NCBI RefSeq assembly: GCF_036320965.1
Contig: NC_092270.1
Span: 16,571,575-16,635,574 of the forward strand
DNA from: Panulirus ornatus
Taxonomy: Eukaryota > Arthropoda > Malacostraca > Decapoda > Palinuridae
Reading direction: 5' to 3'
Length of the DNA stretch: 64,000 nucleotides
Made by a program: the position numbers and the translations under genes. Positions within the stretch are counted from its first letter, which is position 1. Each line of letters begins with the position of its first letter. Under the pieces are notes generated by a model that saw nothing but the letters and a program-made list of their open reading frames with translations, searched no databases and was not told the origin of the DNA. This document shows positions 1 through 11,607 of this stretch, piece after piece.

Positions 1-92
1 GGCAGGTTGGGCCATTCTTTCGTCTGTTTCCTTGCGCTACCTCGCTAACGCGGGAGACAGTGACAAGCAAAAAAAAAAAAAAGATAAAAAAA
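1..92 (+). mobile_element. LINE-A 3' tail, cut by window edge
   Basis: This is the last part of the LINE-A 3' UTR: a G-rich stretch, then the conserved tail block GCTACCTCGCTAACGCGGGA, then an A-rich run. The same block ends every LINE-A copy in the window, in either orientation. The rest of the copy lies outside the window. Confidence 0.8.
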
Positions 93-427
93 GAATGCTC
101 AGAATTGTGCTCTGTGATTGTTATTTTATTTTATAAACACAACACTAGTACAGCTGAAAGAATCACTTCACATGCAAAGCTAATAATGATGCATAGCAAA
201 GCTAGACTTTTGCTGTGACTTCATATTATTGCTGATAACCATGAGAGAATCAGATTAATCAACTTCGATGATGATTGATAGGTAAAAAGTCTAGGTCATC
301 TCCACATTGTTTTAACTTTGGAAACTAAATGACAGTTTCCAAAGCATGGGCTATATATCTTACTGAATGAGCTACCTGCATGACATTGCACAGTTATTAA
401 AATGTCATCTTTGACATGACTGTATCT
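93..427. other. Unassigned AT-rich DNA
   Basis: I see no gene, splice-site pair or recognisable repeat here. Short ORFs near the right end come from the poly-T and LINE-A tail that follow and are not coding. Confidence 0.5.
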
Positions 428-443
428 TTGGGAGTACAGTCTT
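428..443. repeat. 16-bp target-site duplication, left copy
   Basis: TTGGGAGTACAGTCTT occurs here and again at 1844-1859, exactly flanking a LINE-A copy that starts with a poly-T run on its left. This is the footprint of target-primed reverse transcription and fixes both ends of the insertion. Confidence 0.9.
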
Positions 444-1843
444 TTTTTTTTTTTTTTTTTTTTTTTTTATACTTTGTCGCTGTCTCCCGCGTTTGCGAGG
501 TAGCGCAAGGAAACAGACGAAAGAAATGGCCCAACCCCCCCCATACACATGTATATACATACGTCCACACACGCAAATATACATACCTACACAGCTTTCC
601 ATGGTTTTCCCCAGACGCTTCACATGCCTTGATTCAATCCACTGACAGCACGTCAACCCCGGTATACCACATCGCTCCAATGCACTCTATTCCTTGCCCT
701 CCTTTCACCCTCCTGCATGTTCAGGCCCCGATCACACAAAATCTTTTTCACTCCATCTTTCCACCTCCAATTTGGTCTCCCTCTTCTCCTCGTTCCCTCC
801 ACCTCTGACACATATATCCTCTTGGTCAATCTTTCCTCACTCATTCTCTCCATGTGCCCAAACCACTTCAAAACACCCTCTTCTGCTCTCTCAACCACGC
901 TCTTTTTATTTCCACACATCTCTCTTACCCTTACGTTACTCACTCGATCAAACCACCTCACACCACACATTGTCCTCAAACATCTCATTTCCAGCACATC
1001 CATCCTCCTGCGCACAACTCTATCCATAGCCCACGCCTCGCAACCATACAACATTGTTGGAACCACTATTCCTTCAAACATACCCATTTTTGCTTTCCGA
1101 GATAATGTTCTCGACTTCCACACATTCTTCAAGGCCCCCAGAATTTTCGCCCCCTCCCCCACCCTATGATCCACTTCCGCTTCCATGGTTCCATCCGCTG
1201 CCAGATCCACTCCCAGATATCTAAAACACTTCACTTCCTCCAGTTTTTCTCCATTCAAACTCACCTCCCAATCGACTTGACCCTCAACCCTACCGTACCT
1301 AATAACCTTGCTCTTATTCACATTTACTCTTAACTTTCTTCTTCCACACACTTTACCAAACTCAGTCACCAGCTTCTGCAGTTTCTCACATGAATCAGTC
1401 ACCAGCGCTGTATCATCAGCGAACAACAACTGACTCACTTCCCAAGCTCTCTCATCCCCAACAGACTTCATACTTGCCCCTCTTTCCAAAACTCTTGCAT
1501 TTACCTCCCTAACAACCCAATCCATAAACAAATTAAACAACCATGGAGACATCACACACCCCTGCCGCAAACCCACATTCACTGAGAACCAATCACTTTC
1601 CTCTCTTCCTACACGTACACATGCCTTACATCCTCGATAAAAACTTTTCACTGCTTCTAACAACTTTCCTCCCACACCATATATTCTTAATACCTTCCAC
1701 AGAGCATCTCTATCAACTCTATCATATGCCTACTCCAGATCCATAAATGCTACATACAAATCCATTTGCTTTTCTAAGTATTTCTCACATACATTCTTCA
1801 AAGCAAACACCTGATCCACACATCCTCTACCACTTCTGTACAC
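444..1843 (-). mobile_element. LINE-A copy, 5'-truncated, with target-site duplication
   Basis: The minus strand reads from inside the reverse transcriptase (the segment that reads SGRGCVDQ in other copies) through the RT C-terminus and a shortened 3' UTR to a poly-A tail, seen as poly-T at about 444-468. The 16-bp duplication at both ends shows one insertion event with 5' truncation. The 3' UTR lacks about 240 bp found in most copies: the tail block joins directly to the CTTTCCATGG segment near 595. The copies at 28943 and 57886 have the same deletion, so the three form a subfamily. Confidence 0.9.
653..1675 (-). pseudogene. LINE-A reverse transcriptase C-terminal ORF fragment
   Basis: This 340-codon open stretch encodes the RT palm and thumb: GLRQGCVMSPWLFNLFMDW (motif B) near residues 36-54, the catalytic FADD box near 85-88, RYLGVDLA near 153-160, LYGCEAW near 210-216, and the downstream WFGHMERMSEERLTKRIY segment. 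RT would copy LINE RNA at the nicked target. The endonuclease, linker and RT motifs 0-A are missing because the copy is 5'-truncated, so it cannot act alone. It ends at VVYRG followed by a stop; copies outside this subfamily run about 12 codons further to GLNQGM. The first methionine is internal and not a true start. Confidence 0.85.
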
Positions 1844-1859
1844 TTGGGAGTACAGTCTT

Positions 1860-3643
1860 ATTAAAGGATTTCTCACCTCCAAGGAGTTCACATATTCCTG
1901 CTACTAGAAGTAGCACAGCCTTAGAATCCAGAAGCCTTTGGAAAGAGATGCTGGGTACTACTAGGACTTTCATAGAGGTCTTGAGGTAAGTATTAATAGA
2001 TAGATAAATAAACACACAATAGGTGATGGTAATGAGTTAAGTATATTGAGTTGAATACTGTAGCCATAATGATTAGATGTACTCATTAACTACTTCCCAT
2101 GTTAGGAAGGTAGCACCAGGAACAGAGGAAGAAAGGTCTACGTCACATCCATTTTCTACCTTTCATTCAATTGATTGATGATGAGCTGAAATGCTACCAG
2201 CACCTTTAAGGACAGTCACAACACAGGAAAAAATCTTCACATGTGACAAAATGCAAAGAGAATAATCCAGTATGTTTAGCTTTGACTGTACATGTTTAGA
2301 AATACAATAGTTTTGTGGTTTCAGCACACCAGTTCATCTCTGATCTGGCAGCACTACCATAGACTGTAAACATGAGGGCCAGCTGAGGCAATGACTGACT
2401 TCATGATTGACTAGGGTTAATGTCCTGTATATACTGCAGTATCAAAAAAGCCTAAGGTAAGGAAATTTCCAAGTAGCTTTGAAGGTATGTGCATATTTGT
2501 GCAGACTTACCCAGTTTCCCATTGACATTTGGTGTTAGTTTTAGTGAAGAACAGGGAAGTTGTTACTGTTCATAATTTTAAGATAGGGATTCTTGTTGGT
2601 AGGGAGGCTGTTAGCAGTGATAGCTATGATGGAGTGCTGGTGGTTTTGTTGCTATTATTTGTATGTGATACGTGACTGTCATTGGTGCTGTAAGTTGAAT
2701 CAATTATTTTATTTATTGATGCCATTGACAAATTTTTTTTGTCTATAGTTTTCAAAATTCTTCTACACCCCTATATAGTTATTGGATCTGAAATGTGTTA
2801 CAGATCACCAAGTGAATTTAACCAAATAAAATCATCAGTGTAAAATGAATAACAAAATTGCTCTTTAGTTATTTTGGCAGAAGCAGGCTGCTCTGTAGCC
2901 ATGATTTGTGAATCACTGGGATAATGAAAATATTTTTGTAATAACATTATCATGTTTTAAAAGAAGAATATTCATTTTATAGAATCCCTTTAGTTTAGTG
3001 GTAATGTTGTACATCCTATACCATGAGATGGTTGCAGATCTTTAGACACACGTTGTTGATTATTTTCTCATTTCACAAGATCAAAACAAGCTAATCCATC
3101 TCACCAGGCAGGTGCCCCTTAATGATTTCTTGAAGGTGGTTTATAAATTGAGTTTTTTATTTTTTCATGCTGTATGAAGATTATTATTTTCATTTTTAGT
3201 ATAAATAGATGTTGGTTATGAAATACTTTCTAATTTTTTTCAGACATTGAGAGGCATTACATATCAACTGACAGCTCTGCTTTCACAAAATAGATACACT
3301 TTTACCAACCTGAGTACAGGTAGGTTAGATATGGTGAATATCACCATAGTATGTGTGTATGGATTATTACTTTTTCATCTCAAAAGGCACAGGAAAGCTA
3401 ATATTACTCACACAGTTGCAGTAACTGGGGAAACAGGAAATATCAGTAGTGCTCTTATGTATGCAAACATGAATATTTTCATTATTGATTTGATGGTAAA
3501 CATGAGATTATGATAAGACTTTATGTAGAAATTTTCTTATTTCAGACAGAGTAACATCTTCAGATTCATCAGCTACTCAATGAAAATGGCTGGTGGAGAA
3601 AATGAATTTGCATGGAAGAATATCCCTAAAAGATATAAATTGT
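1860..3643. other. Unassigned DNA, possible diverged exon near 3242
   Basis: Mostly AT-rich DNA without a convincing gene. Around 2100-2165 there is a weak match to the reverse strand of the LINE-A 3' UTR (GGTAGCACCAGGAACAGA), probably an old fragment. At 3232-3270 a polypyrimidine tract and CAG precede a sequence that loosely resembles the start of the two zinc-finger exons at 21454 and 51832. The 88-codon ORF that follows has no zinc-finger motif, so this is only a possible dead exon. Confidence 0.3.
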
Positions 3644-3651
3644 ATACAATG

Positions 3652-6600
3652 GTATAGGGGACAAAGAATACTTCCCACGCATTCCTCATGTGTCGTAGAA
3701 GGCGACTAAAGGGGACAGGAGTGGGGGGGCTGGAAACCCTCCCTTCCTTGTATTTTAACTTTCTGAAAAGGGAAACAGAAGAAGGAGTCACGCGGGGAGT
3801 GCTCATCCTCCTCGAAGGCTCAGATTGGGGTGTCTAAATGTGTCTGGATGTAACCAAGATGAGAAAAAAGGAGAGATAGGTAGTTTGTTTGAGGAAAAGA
3901 ACCTGGATGTTTTGGCTCTGAGTGAAACAAAGCTCAAGGGTAAAGGGGCAGAGTGGTTTGGGAATGTCTTGGGAGTAAAGTCAAGGGTTAGTGAGAGGAC
4001 AAGAGCAAGGGAAAGAGTAGCACTACTCCTGAAACAGGAGTGGTGGGAGTATGTGATAGAGTGTAAGAAAGTAAACTCTAGATTGATATGGGTAAAATTG
4101 AAAGTTGATGGAGAGAGATGGGTGATTATTGGTGCATATGCACCTGGGCATGAGAAGAAAGATCATGAGAGGCAAGTGTTTTGGGAGCTGCTGAGTGAAT
4201 GTGTTAGTAGTTTTGGTGCACGAGACCTGGTTATAGTGATGGGTGATTTGAATGCAAAGGTGAGTAATGTGGCAGTTGAGGGAATACTTGGTGCACATGG
4301 GGTGTTCAGTGTTGTAAATGGAAATGGTGAAGAGCTTGTAGATTTATGTGCTGATAAAGGACTGGTGATTGGGAATACCTGGTTTAAAAGAGAGATATAC
4401 ATAAGTATACATATGTAAGTAGGAGAGATGGCCAGAGAGCATTTTTGGATTACATGTTAATTGATAGGCGCACGAAAGAGAGACTTTTGGATGTTAATGT
4501 GCTGAGAGGTGCAACTGGAGGGATGTCTGATCATTATCTTGTGGAGGCGAAGGTGAAGATTTGTAGAGGTTTTCAGAAAAGAAGAGAGAATGTTGGGGTG
4601 AAGAGAGTGGTGAGAGTAAGTGAGTTTGGGAAGGAGACTTGTGTGAAGAAATACCAGGAGAGACTGAGTACAGAATGGAGAAAGGTGAGAACAAAGGAGG
4701 TAAGGGGAGTGGGGGAGGAATGGGATGTATTTAGGGAAGCAGTGATGGCTTGCGCAAAAGATGCTTGTGGCATGAGAAGCGTGGGAGATGGGCAGATTAC
4801 AAAGGGTAGTAAGTGGTGGGATGAAAAAGTAAGATTATTAGTGAAAGAGAGGAGAGAGGCATTTGGACAGTTTTTGCAGGGAAATAATGCAAATGACTGG
4901 GAGATGTATAAAAGAAAGAGGCAGATCAAGAGAAAGGTGCAAGAGGCAAAAAAGAGGGCAAATGAGAGTTGGGGTGAGAGAGTATCATTAAATTTTAGGG
5001 AGAATAAAAAGATGTTTTGGAAGGAGGTAAATAAAGTGCGTAAGACAAGGGAACAAATGGGAACATCAGTGAAGGGGGCTAGTGGGGAGGTGATAACAAG
5101 TAGTGGTGATGTGAGAAGGAGATGGAGTGAGTATTTTGAAGGTTTGTTGGATGTGTTTGATGATAGAGCGGTAGATATAGGGTGTTTTGGTCAACGTGGT
5201 GTGCAATGTGACAGGGTTAGGGAAAATGATTTGGTAAACAGAGAAGAGGTAGTAAAAGCTTTGCAGAAGATGAAAGCTGGCAAGGCAGCAGGTTTGGATA
5301 GTATTGCAGTGGAATCTATTAAAAAAGGGGGTGACTGTATTGTTGACTGGTTAGTAAGGTTATTTAATGTATGTATGACTCATGATGAGGTGCCTGAGGA
5401 TTGGCGAAATGCTTGCATAGTGCCATTGTACAAAGGCAAAGGGGATAAAAGTGAGTGCTCAAATTATGGAGGTATAAGTTTGTTGAGTATTCCTGGGAAA
5501 TTATATGGGAGGGTATTGATTGAGAGGGTGAAGGCATGTACAGAGCATCAGATTGGGGAAGAGCAGTGTGGTTTCAGAAGTGGTAGAGGATGTGTGGATC
5601 AGGTGCTTGCTTTGAAGAGTGTATGTGAGAAATACTTAAAAAGCAATTGCTTTGAAGAATGTATGTGAGAAATACTTAGAAAAGCAAATGAATTTGTATG
5701 TAGCTTTTATGGATCTGGAGAAGGCATATGATAGAGTTGATAGAGATGCTCTATGGAAGGTATTAAGAATATATGGTGTGGGAGGCAAGTTGTTAGAAGC
5801 AGTGAAAAGTTTTAATCGAGGGTGTAAGGCATGTGTACGTGTAGGAAGAGAGGAAAGTGATTGGTTCTCAGTGAATGCAGGTTTGCAGCAGAGGTGTGTG
5901 ATGTCTCCATGATTGTTTAATTTGTTTATGGATGGGGTTGTTAGGGAGATGAATGCAAGAGTTTTGGAAAGAGGGGCAAGTATGCAGTCTGCTGTGGATG
6001 AAAGACCTTGGGAAGTGAGTCAGTTGTTGTTCGCTGATTATACAGTGCTGGTGGCTGATTCATGTGAGAAACTGCAGAAGCTGGTGACTGAGTTTGGTAA
6101 AGTGTGTGAAAGAAGAAAGCTGAGAGTAAATGTGAATAAGAGCAAGGTTATTAGGTACAGTAGGGTTGAGGGACAAGTCAACTGGGAGGTAAGTTTGAAT
6201 GGAGAAAAACTGGAGGAAGTGAAGTGTTTTAGATATCTGGGAGTGGATTTGGCAGCGGATGAAACCATGGAAGTGGAAGTGAATTATAGGGTGGGGGAGG
6301 GGGCAAAAGTTCTGGGAGCATTGAAGAATGTGTGGAAGTCGAGAACACTATCTCGGAAAGCAAAAATGGGTATGTTTGAAGGAATAATGGTTCCAACAAT
6401 GTTATATGGTTGCGAGGCATGGGCTATGGATAGAGTTGTGCACAGGAGGGTGGATGTGGTGGAAATGAGATGTTTGAGGACAATATGTGGTGTGAGGTGG
6501 TTTGATCGAGTAAGTAGTAATAGGGTAAGAGAGATGTGTGGTAATGAAATGGTTTGGTCTCATGGAGAGAATGAGTGAAGAAAGATTGACCAAGAGGATT

Positions 6601-7181
6601 TATGTGTCAGAGGTGGAGGAGTGGGAGACCAAATTAGAGGTGGAAAGATGGAGTGAAAAAGATTTTGAGTGATCGGGGCCTGAACATGCAGGAGGGTGAA
6701 AGGCGTGCAAGGAATAAAGTGAATTGGAATGATGTGGTATACCTGGGTCAACGTGCTGTTAATGGATTGAACCAGGGCATGTGAAGCGTCTGGGGTAAAC
6801 CATGGAAAGTTCTGTGGTGCCTGGATGTGGAAAGGCAGCTGTGGTTTCAGTGCATTATTACATGACAGCTAGAGACTGAGTGTGAACGAATGTGGCCATT
6901 GTTGTCCTTTCCTAGCGCTACCTCACGCACATGAGGGGGAGGGGGTTGTTATTTCATGTGTGGCGGGGTGGCAATGGGAATGAATAAAGGTAGACAGTAT
7001 GAACTATGTGCATGTGTATATATGTATATGTCTGTGTGTGTATATATATGTATACGTTGAGATGTATAGGTATGTATATTTGTGTGTTGGACGTATGTGT
7101 GGGTGGGTTGGGCCATTCTTTCATCTGTTTCCTTGTGCTACCTCACTAATGCGGGAGACAGTGACAAAGCAAAATAAACAA
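3652..7181 (+). mobile_element. LINE-A copy, near full length
   Basis: It starts with the LINE-A leader (AGAATACTTCCCACGCATTC near 3667) and ends with the tail block and an A-rich end near 7167-7181. The leader is about 150 bp, then one long degraded ORF, then a 3' UTR of about 400 bp rich in TATG and TATA steps. ATACAATG flanks it at 3644-3651 and 7182-7189, a candidate 8-bp target-site duplication. The first few bases of the usual 5' palindrome are missing. This is the most complete plus-strand copy in the window. Confidence 0.85.
3825..6784 (+). pseudogene. LINE-A endonuclease-reverse transcriptase, broken ORF
   Basis: Four main open blocks are visible. Block 1 (3825-4418) holds the endonuclease core: SETKLKG with the catalytic Glu, IIGAYAPG, and VIVMGDLNAKVS with the Asp/Asn pair. 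Block 2 (4445-5668) begins in the endonuclease end (MSDHYLVEAKV, the SDH motif), then the basic linker and RT motifs 0-2. Block 3 (5652-5912) has the motif A segment FMDLEKAYDRVDRD. Block 4 (5913-6578) carries the catalytic box, here FADY instead of FADD. Breaks: a frameshift near 4420, a tandem duplication of about 40 bp near 5603-5680, a TGA for the conserved Trp at about 5910, and a deletion near 6545. The copy is dead. The arrangement with no ORF1 fits the RTE group. Confidence 0.85.
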
Positions 7182-7189
7182 ATACAATG

Positions 7190-7884
7190 CTATTAGAAAA
7201 CAGTACATAATGAGGAAAATAATTTTTTCATGTGGTCTAGCTAGTGGTGGGGGCACACAAGTAGCCAGCTCTCAGGTGGAAAAACTAAAGTAATACCTAT
7301 AGAAGCAGAAAAGTGAATCAACATTGCAGCAGAGGGCAAGAGAGTCAAGTGTTGAAGTTTGCCTGGTAGAGTTTATAGGTCGGACGGCTTTCAGCTCATC
7401 TGTCAAATAAGGATGAAGAGCTAGAACCAAACGAGATGTGAGAGCAGTACTTCGTACAGGGACGAATCAATCCTTTGTATAAAGTTTAGAAGATTAAAAC
7501 AGATCAAATATGAAAATAATGATAGCACAATCACTGGTGAAGGCAGACATACATGCTCTTCTTTGGGATGGTAAAGTTCTAATGATAGGCATTTTCAATT
7601 TAGAATGAATTGATGGTAAGACTTATTCATGGGACTAAGAGAACTTTTGGGATATATGACTTACAAATGTTCTCAGGAAAGTTTGTTTAGTACCATAGAA
7701 AGAATAGATGTTATATTTTATATGTACTTGGAAAAAGTGGTCACTTATAGCTTGAATTTGAATACAGCATGTGGTTATTGGAGAAACGTAAAGGTTAGAT
7801 GGGAAAACAGACCTTCATTAGAGATACACTTTCGATAACTGTTTAAGAGCTGAATGTTTCCTAACATATTTACTTCCTGTCCCA
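7190..7884. other. Unassigned DNA
   Basis: AT-rich sequence between a LINE-A tail and an old Jockey-like relic. A 69-codon ORF on the plus strand near 7629 has no recognisable motif, and I do not treat it as a gene. Confidence 0.4.
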
Positions 7885-8585
7885 GGAATCCCTTCTTTCT
7901 TTATTAGGTTCTAGCAGCACTCAGAAAGTCAGCCATGTCCACTGGTCAGGACTATGGTTCATAATGTGTTATTATGCCTTGTATACATCTATGTGTAGAG
8001 TGTGCAAGGCAGTTGAGTAATATGTGCTTGGTGTCTTTTTTTTTAGCAGTTGCATTGTGTGCATGAAGGGTCTTGGGATACATTGAAGTGGTGTTTGTAA
8101 TGTTATAGTAATAGGTGATTTCCAGAGGGTAAGTGGAAGAGTGTGCTTGAGTTTCTGTGCAGAGTGTGGTTTCTAATGGGTATATGTCTAATGGGTTAGA
8201 GTTTAAAACTGAGTTGGTGGGTCAGTTATTTAGTGATTGTCAGGTTATTTCAGTGTGTATGTGTTTCATCTGTGTTAAATTTGTTTGGGATGGTTTGATC
8301 TGTGAGTAAAGGTTACTGAAGTGAGGTTACTTTATTATTTCAATCTTGGGGGTTATTGATTGCTTTTAAAGTGATTTGGATAAGAGGGGATCTAGTGGCA
8401 TTATGTAGAATTGGATGCGGAGTATGTTGAGTTGGGTATGTATTCAGAGGATTGTTATTTAATTGTGAGGTTTAAGTGTTTATGGTTACAAGGTAGCTAA
8501 TGAAGGTTCTGAGTCCACTATATTTTGTGGTTTGCAGCTTTGTTGTGTTTGCTTTTGAGAAGATAATGCAAAGTATACATATATA
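7885..8585 (-). pseudogene. Jockey-like LINE, ORF2 C-terminal relic
   Basis: Read on the minus strand, with several stops and frame changes, the translation resembles the region after the RT in Jockey-type LINEs: PILHNATRSPLIQ, then LHRNSSTLF, then DPSCTQC, then DTKHILLNCLAHSTH, then PVDMADFLSAAR. The C-x-x-C followed by H-x4-C pattern is the degenerate zinc-knuckle-like end known in these elements. The direction and protein position match the RT relic at 15124-16965, so this is probably the missing 3' part of that same element, separated by later insertions. Family assignment is from memory of the protein pattern. Confidence 0.55.
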
Positions 8586-8634
8586 TATTATCATATATTA
8601 TTTAATTTAAATATTATCATATATTATTAAATTT

Positions 8635-8876
8635 AATCCCTGGGGATAGGGGAGAAAGAATACTTCCCACGTATTCCCTGCGTGTCGTAGAAGGCGACTA
8701 AAAGGGAAGGGAGCGGGTGGCTGGAAATCCTCCCCTCTCTTGTTTTTTTTAATTTTCCAAAAGAAGGAACAGAGAAGGGGGTCAGGTGAGGATATTCCCT
8801 CTAAGACCCAGTTCTCTGTTCTTAACGCTACCTCGCTAACGCGGGAAATGGCAAATAGTATGAAAAAAAAAAATAC
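8635..8876 (+). mobile_element. SINE-like element with LINE-A head and tail
   Basis: The first 150 bp or so match the LINE-A leader: ATCCCTGGGGATAGGGG, then GTGTCGTAGAAGGCGACTAA, then the AATCCTCCCCTC block. A private middle of about 50 bp (GATATTCCCTCTAAG and on) follows, then GCTACCTCGCTAACGCGGGA as in the LINE-A tail, then AATGGCAAATAGTATG and an A-run. A second copy lies at 57652-57885 with the same structure, so this is a real repeat unit. It has no ORF and I see no clear A/B-box promoter. It probably moves using LINE-A enzymes that recognise the shared tail; it may be a SINE or a derivative of LINE-A. Confidence 0.75.
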
Positions 8877-8879
8877 TAT

Positions 8880-10562
8880 AATTTGTCGCTGTCTCCTGCG
8901 CTAGCAAGGTAGCGCAAGGAAACAGACAAAAGAATGGCCCAACCCATCCACATGTATATACATAAATGCCCACACACACATATATACATAACTATACATT
9001 TCAATGTATACATACATATACTTACACAGACATATACATACATACACATGTACATATTCATACATGTTGCCTTCATCCATTCCCACCACCACCCCGCCAT
9101 ACATGAAATGGCACCCCCCTCCCCTTGTGTGCGTGTGAGGTGGCACTAGGAAAAAACAACAAAGGCCACATTCGTTCACACTCAGTCTCTAGTTGTCATG
9201 TCTAATGCACCGAAACCACAGCTCCCTTTCCACATCCAGGCCCCACAAAACTTTCCATGGTTTACCCCAGACATTTCACATGCCCTGATTCAATCCATTG
9301 ACAGAACATCGCCCCCAGTTTAGCACCACATCATTCCAATTCACTCTATTCTTTGCATGCCTTTCACCCTCCTGTATTTTCAGGCCCCAATCCCTCAAAA
9401 TCTTTTTCACTCCATCCTTCCACCTCCAGTTTGGTCTCCCACTTCTCGTTCCCTCCACCTCTGACACATATATCCTCTTTGTCATTCTTTCCTCATTCAT
9501 CCTCTCCATGTGACCAAACCATTTCAGTACATCCTATTCTGCTCTTTCAACCACACTCTTTTTATTACCACACATCCCTCTTACCCTTTCATTACTCACT
9601 CGATCAAACCACCTCACACCACATATTGTCCCTAAATATCTCATTTCCAACATATCCGCCTCCTATCTATAGCCCATGCCTCACAACCCTATAACATTGG
9701 TGGAACCACTATTCCTTCAAACATACCCATTTTTGCTCTCCGAGATAACGTTCTCGCCATCCACACATTCTTCAATGCTCCCAGAACCTTCGCCCCCTTC
9801 CCCAACCTGTGACTCACTTCCACTCCCATGGTTCCATCTGCCACTGAATCCACTTTCAGATATCTAAAACACTTTACTTTCTTCAGTTTTTCTCCATTCA
9901 AACTTACCTCCCAATTTACTTGTCCCTCAACCCTACTGAACCTAATAACCTTGCTCTTATTCACCTTAACTTTCAGCTTTCTTTTTTCACACACTTTACC
10001 AAACTCAGTCACCAACTCCTGCAGTTTCTCACCAGAATCAGCCACCAGCACTGTATCATCAGCGAACAACAACTGACCCACTTCCCAAGTTCTCACATCC
10101 ACAACAGACTGCATACTTGCCCCTCTCTGCAAAACTCTTGCATCTACTTCCCTAACAACCCCATCCATAAACAAATTAAACAACCATGGAGACATTGCGC
10201 ACCCCTGCCACAAACCGACATTCACTGGGAACCAATCACTTTCCTCTCTTAGTACTTGTACACATGCCTGCTTCTGGCAACTTACACATGCCTGCTTCTG
10301 GCAACTTACCTCCTGGACCATATACTCTTAATACCTTCCACAGAGCATCTCTATCAACTCTTATCATATGCCTTAATCCATCTTTTTTTCTAAGTATTTC
10401 TCACATACATTCTTCAAAGCAAACACCTGACCCACACATCCTCTACCACTTTTGAAACCACACTGCTTTTCCCCAATCTCATGCTCTGTACATGCCTTGA
10501 CCCTCTCAATCAATACCTTCTCATATAATTTCCCAGGAATACTCAACAAACTTATACAAACT
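8880..10562 (-). mobile_element. LINE-A 3' half
   Basis: The left end is the LINE-A tail in reverse. A full 3' UTR variant follows, then RT coding from the C-terminus back to about RT motif 2 (SIPGKLY region). An open block (9689-10321) carries motif B and an intact FADD box, but its start holds a small duplication of a CTTCTGGCAACTTACACATG-type unit near 10260-10310. The end at about 10562 abuts the 5' end of a plus-strand LINE-A segment, with a few filler bases between. Confidence 0.8.
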
Positions 10563-10571
10563 TATAACTCA

Positions 10572-11607
10572 TCCCTGGGGATAGGGGAGAAGGAATACTT
10601 CCCACGCATTTCCTGTGTGTCATAAAAAGCGACTAAAGGGGACGGTAGCAGGGGGTAGAAAGCCTCCCCTCCTTGTATTTTAACTTTCTAAAAGGGGAAA
10701 CAGAAAAAGAAGTCATGTGGGGAGTGCTTATCCTCCTCAAAAGCTCAGATTGGGGTGTCTTAAACATGTGTGGATGTAACCAAGATGAGAAAACAGGAGA
10801 GAGAGGTAGGATGTTTGGGGAAAGGAACCTGGATGCTTTGGCTCTAAGTGAAACAAAGCTCAAGGGTAAAGGGGAAGAGTGGTTTGGGAATGTCTTGGGA
10901 TCAAAGTCAAGGTTTGGTGAGAGGACAAGAGCAAAGTAAGGAGTAGCACTATCTTCTGAAGCAGGAGTTGTGGGAGTTTGTATTAGAGTGTACGAAAGTA
11001 AACTCTAGATTGATATGGGTAAAACAAAGTGGATGGAGAGAGATGGGTGATCATTGGTGCCTATGCACCTGGTTATGAGAAGAAAGATCATGAGAGGCAA
11101 GTGTTTTGAGAGCAGCTGAGTGAGTGTGTTAGTAGTTTTGATGCTCAAGACCAGATTATAGTGATGGGTGATTTGAATGCAAAGGTGAGTAATGTGGCAG
11201 TTGAGGGTATAATTGATGTACATGGGGTGTTCCATGTTGTAAATGGAAAAAGTGAAGAGCTTGTAGCATGAAAGAGAGACTTTTGTATGTTAATGTGCTG
11301 AGAGAGGCAATTAGAGGGATGTCTGATCATTATCTGGTGGAGGCAAAGGTGAAGACATGTGGAGGTTTTCAGAAAAGAAGAGAGAATGTTGGGGTGAAGA
11401 GAGTGGTGAGAGTATGTGAGCTTGGAAAGGAGACTTGTTTGAGGAAGTACCAGGAGATGTTGAGTGCAGAATAGAAAAAGATGAGAGCAAGTGACCTAAG
11501 GGGAGTGGGGGAGAAATAGGACACATTTAGGGAAGCAATGATGGCTTGCACAAAAATGCCTGTGGCATGAGAAAGGTGGGAAGTGGGCAGATTAGAAAGG
11601 GTAGTGC
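10572..11607 (+). mobile_element. LINE-A 5' end segment in inverted orientation
   Basis: It starts with the 5' palindrome ATCCCTGGGGATAGGGG and the leader, then a degraded endonuclease (SETKLKG near 10848, VMGDLNAKVSNVAVEG near 11162) and the linker start, stopping abruptly at about 11607 inside the linker. The preceding segment is the 3' half in the opposite orientation. The pair has the geometry expected from twin priming: an inverted 5' part whose own 5' end touches the 3' part, with the middle of the element lost. Two separate insertions are the alternative. Confidence 0.75.

Noticed and set aside
416..1169. Plus-strand ORFs over the first LINE-A copy, repeated over every minus-strand copy
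   Set aside because: They lie antisense to the RT frame, recur in every copy with the same composition (Ser, His, Pro, Leu rich), and show no domain. They are shadows of the RT frame.
444..1843. LTR retrotransposon or virus-like element
   Set aside because: There are no LTRs, protease, integrase or capsid motifs. The endonuclease-RT order, poly-A tails and variable-length target duplications are those of a non-LTR element.
8635..8876. tRNA-derived SINE head or tRNA gene
   Set aside because: I could not find a cloverleaf or a convincing A-box/B-box pair; the head matches the LINE-A leader instead.
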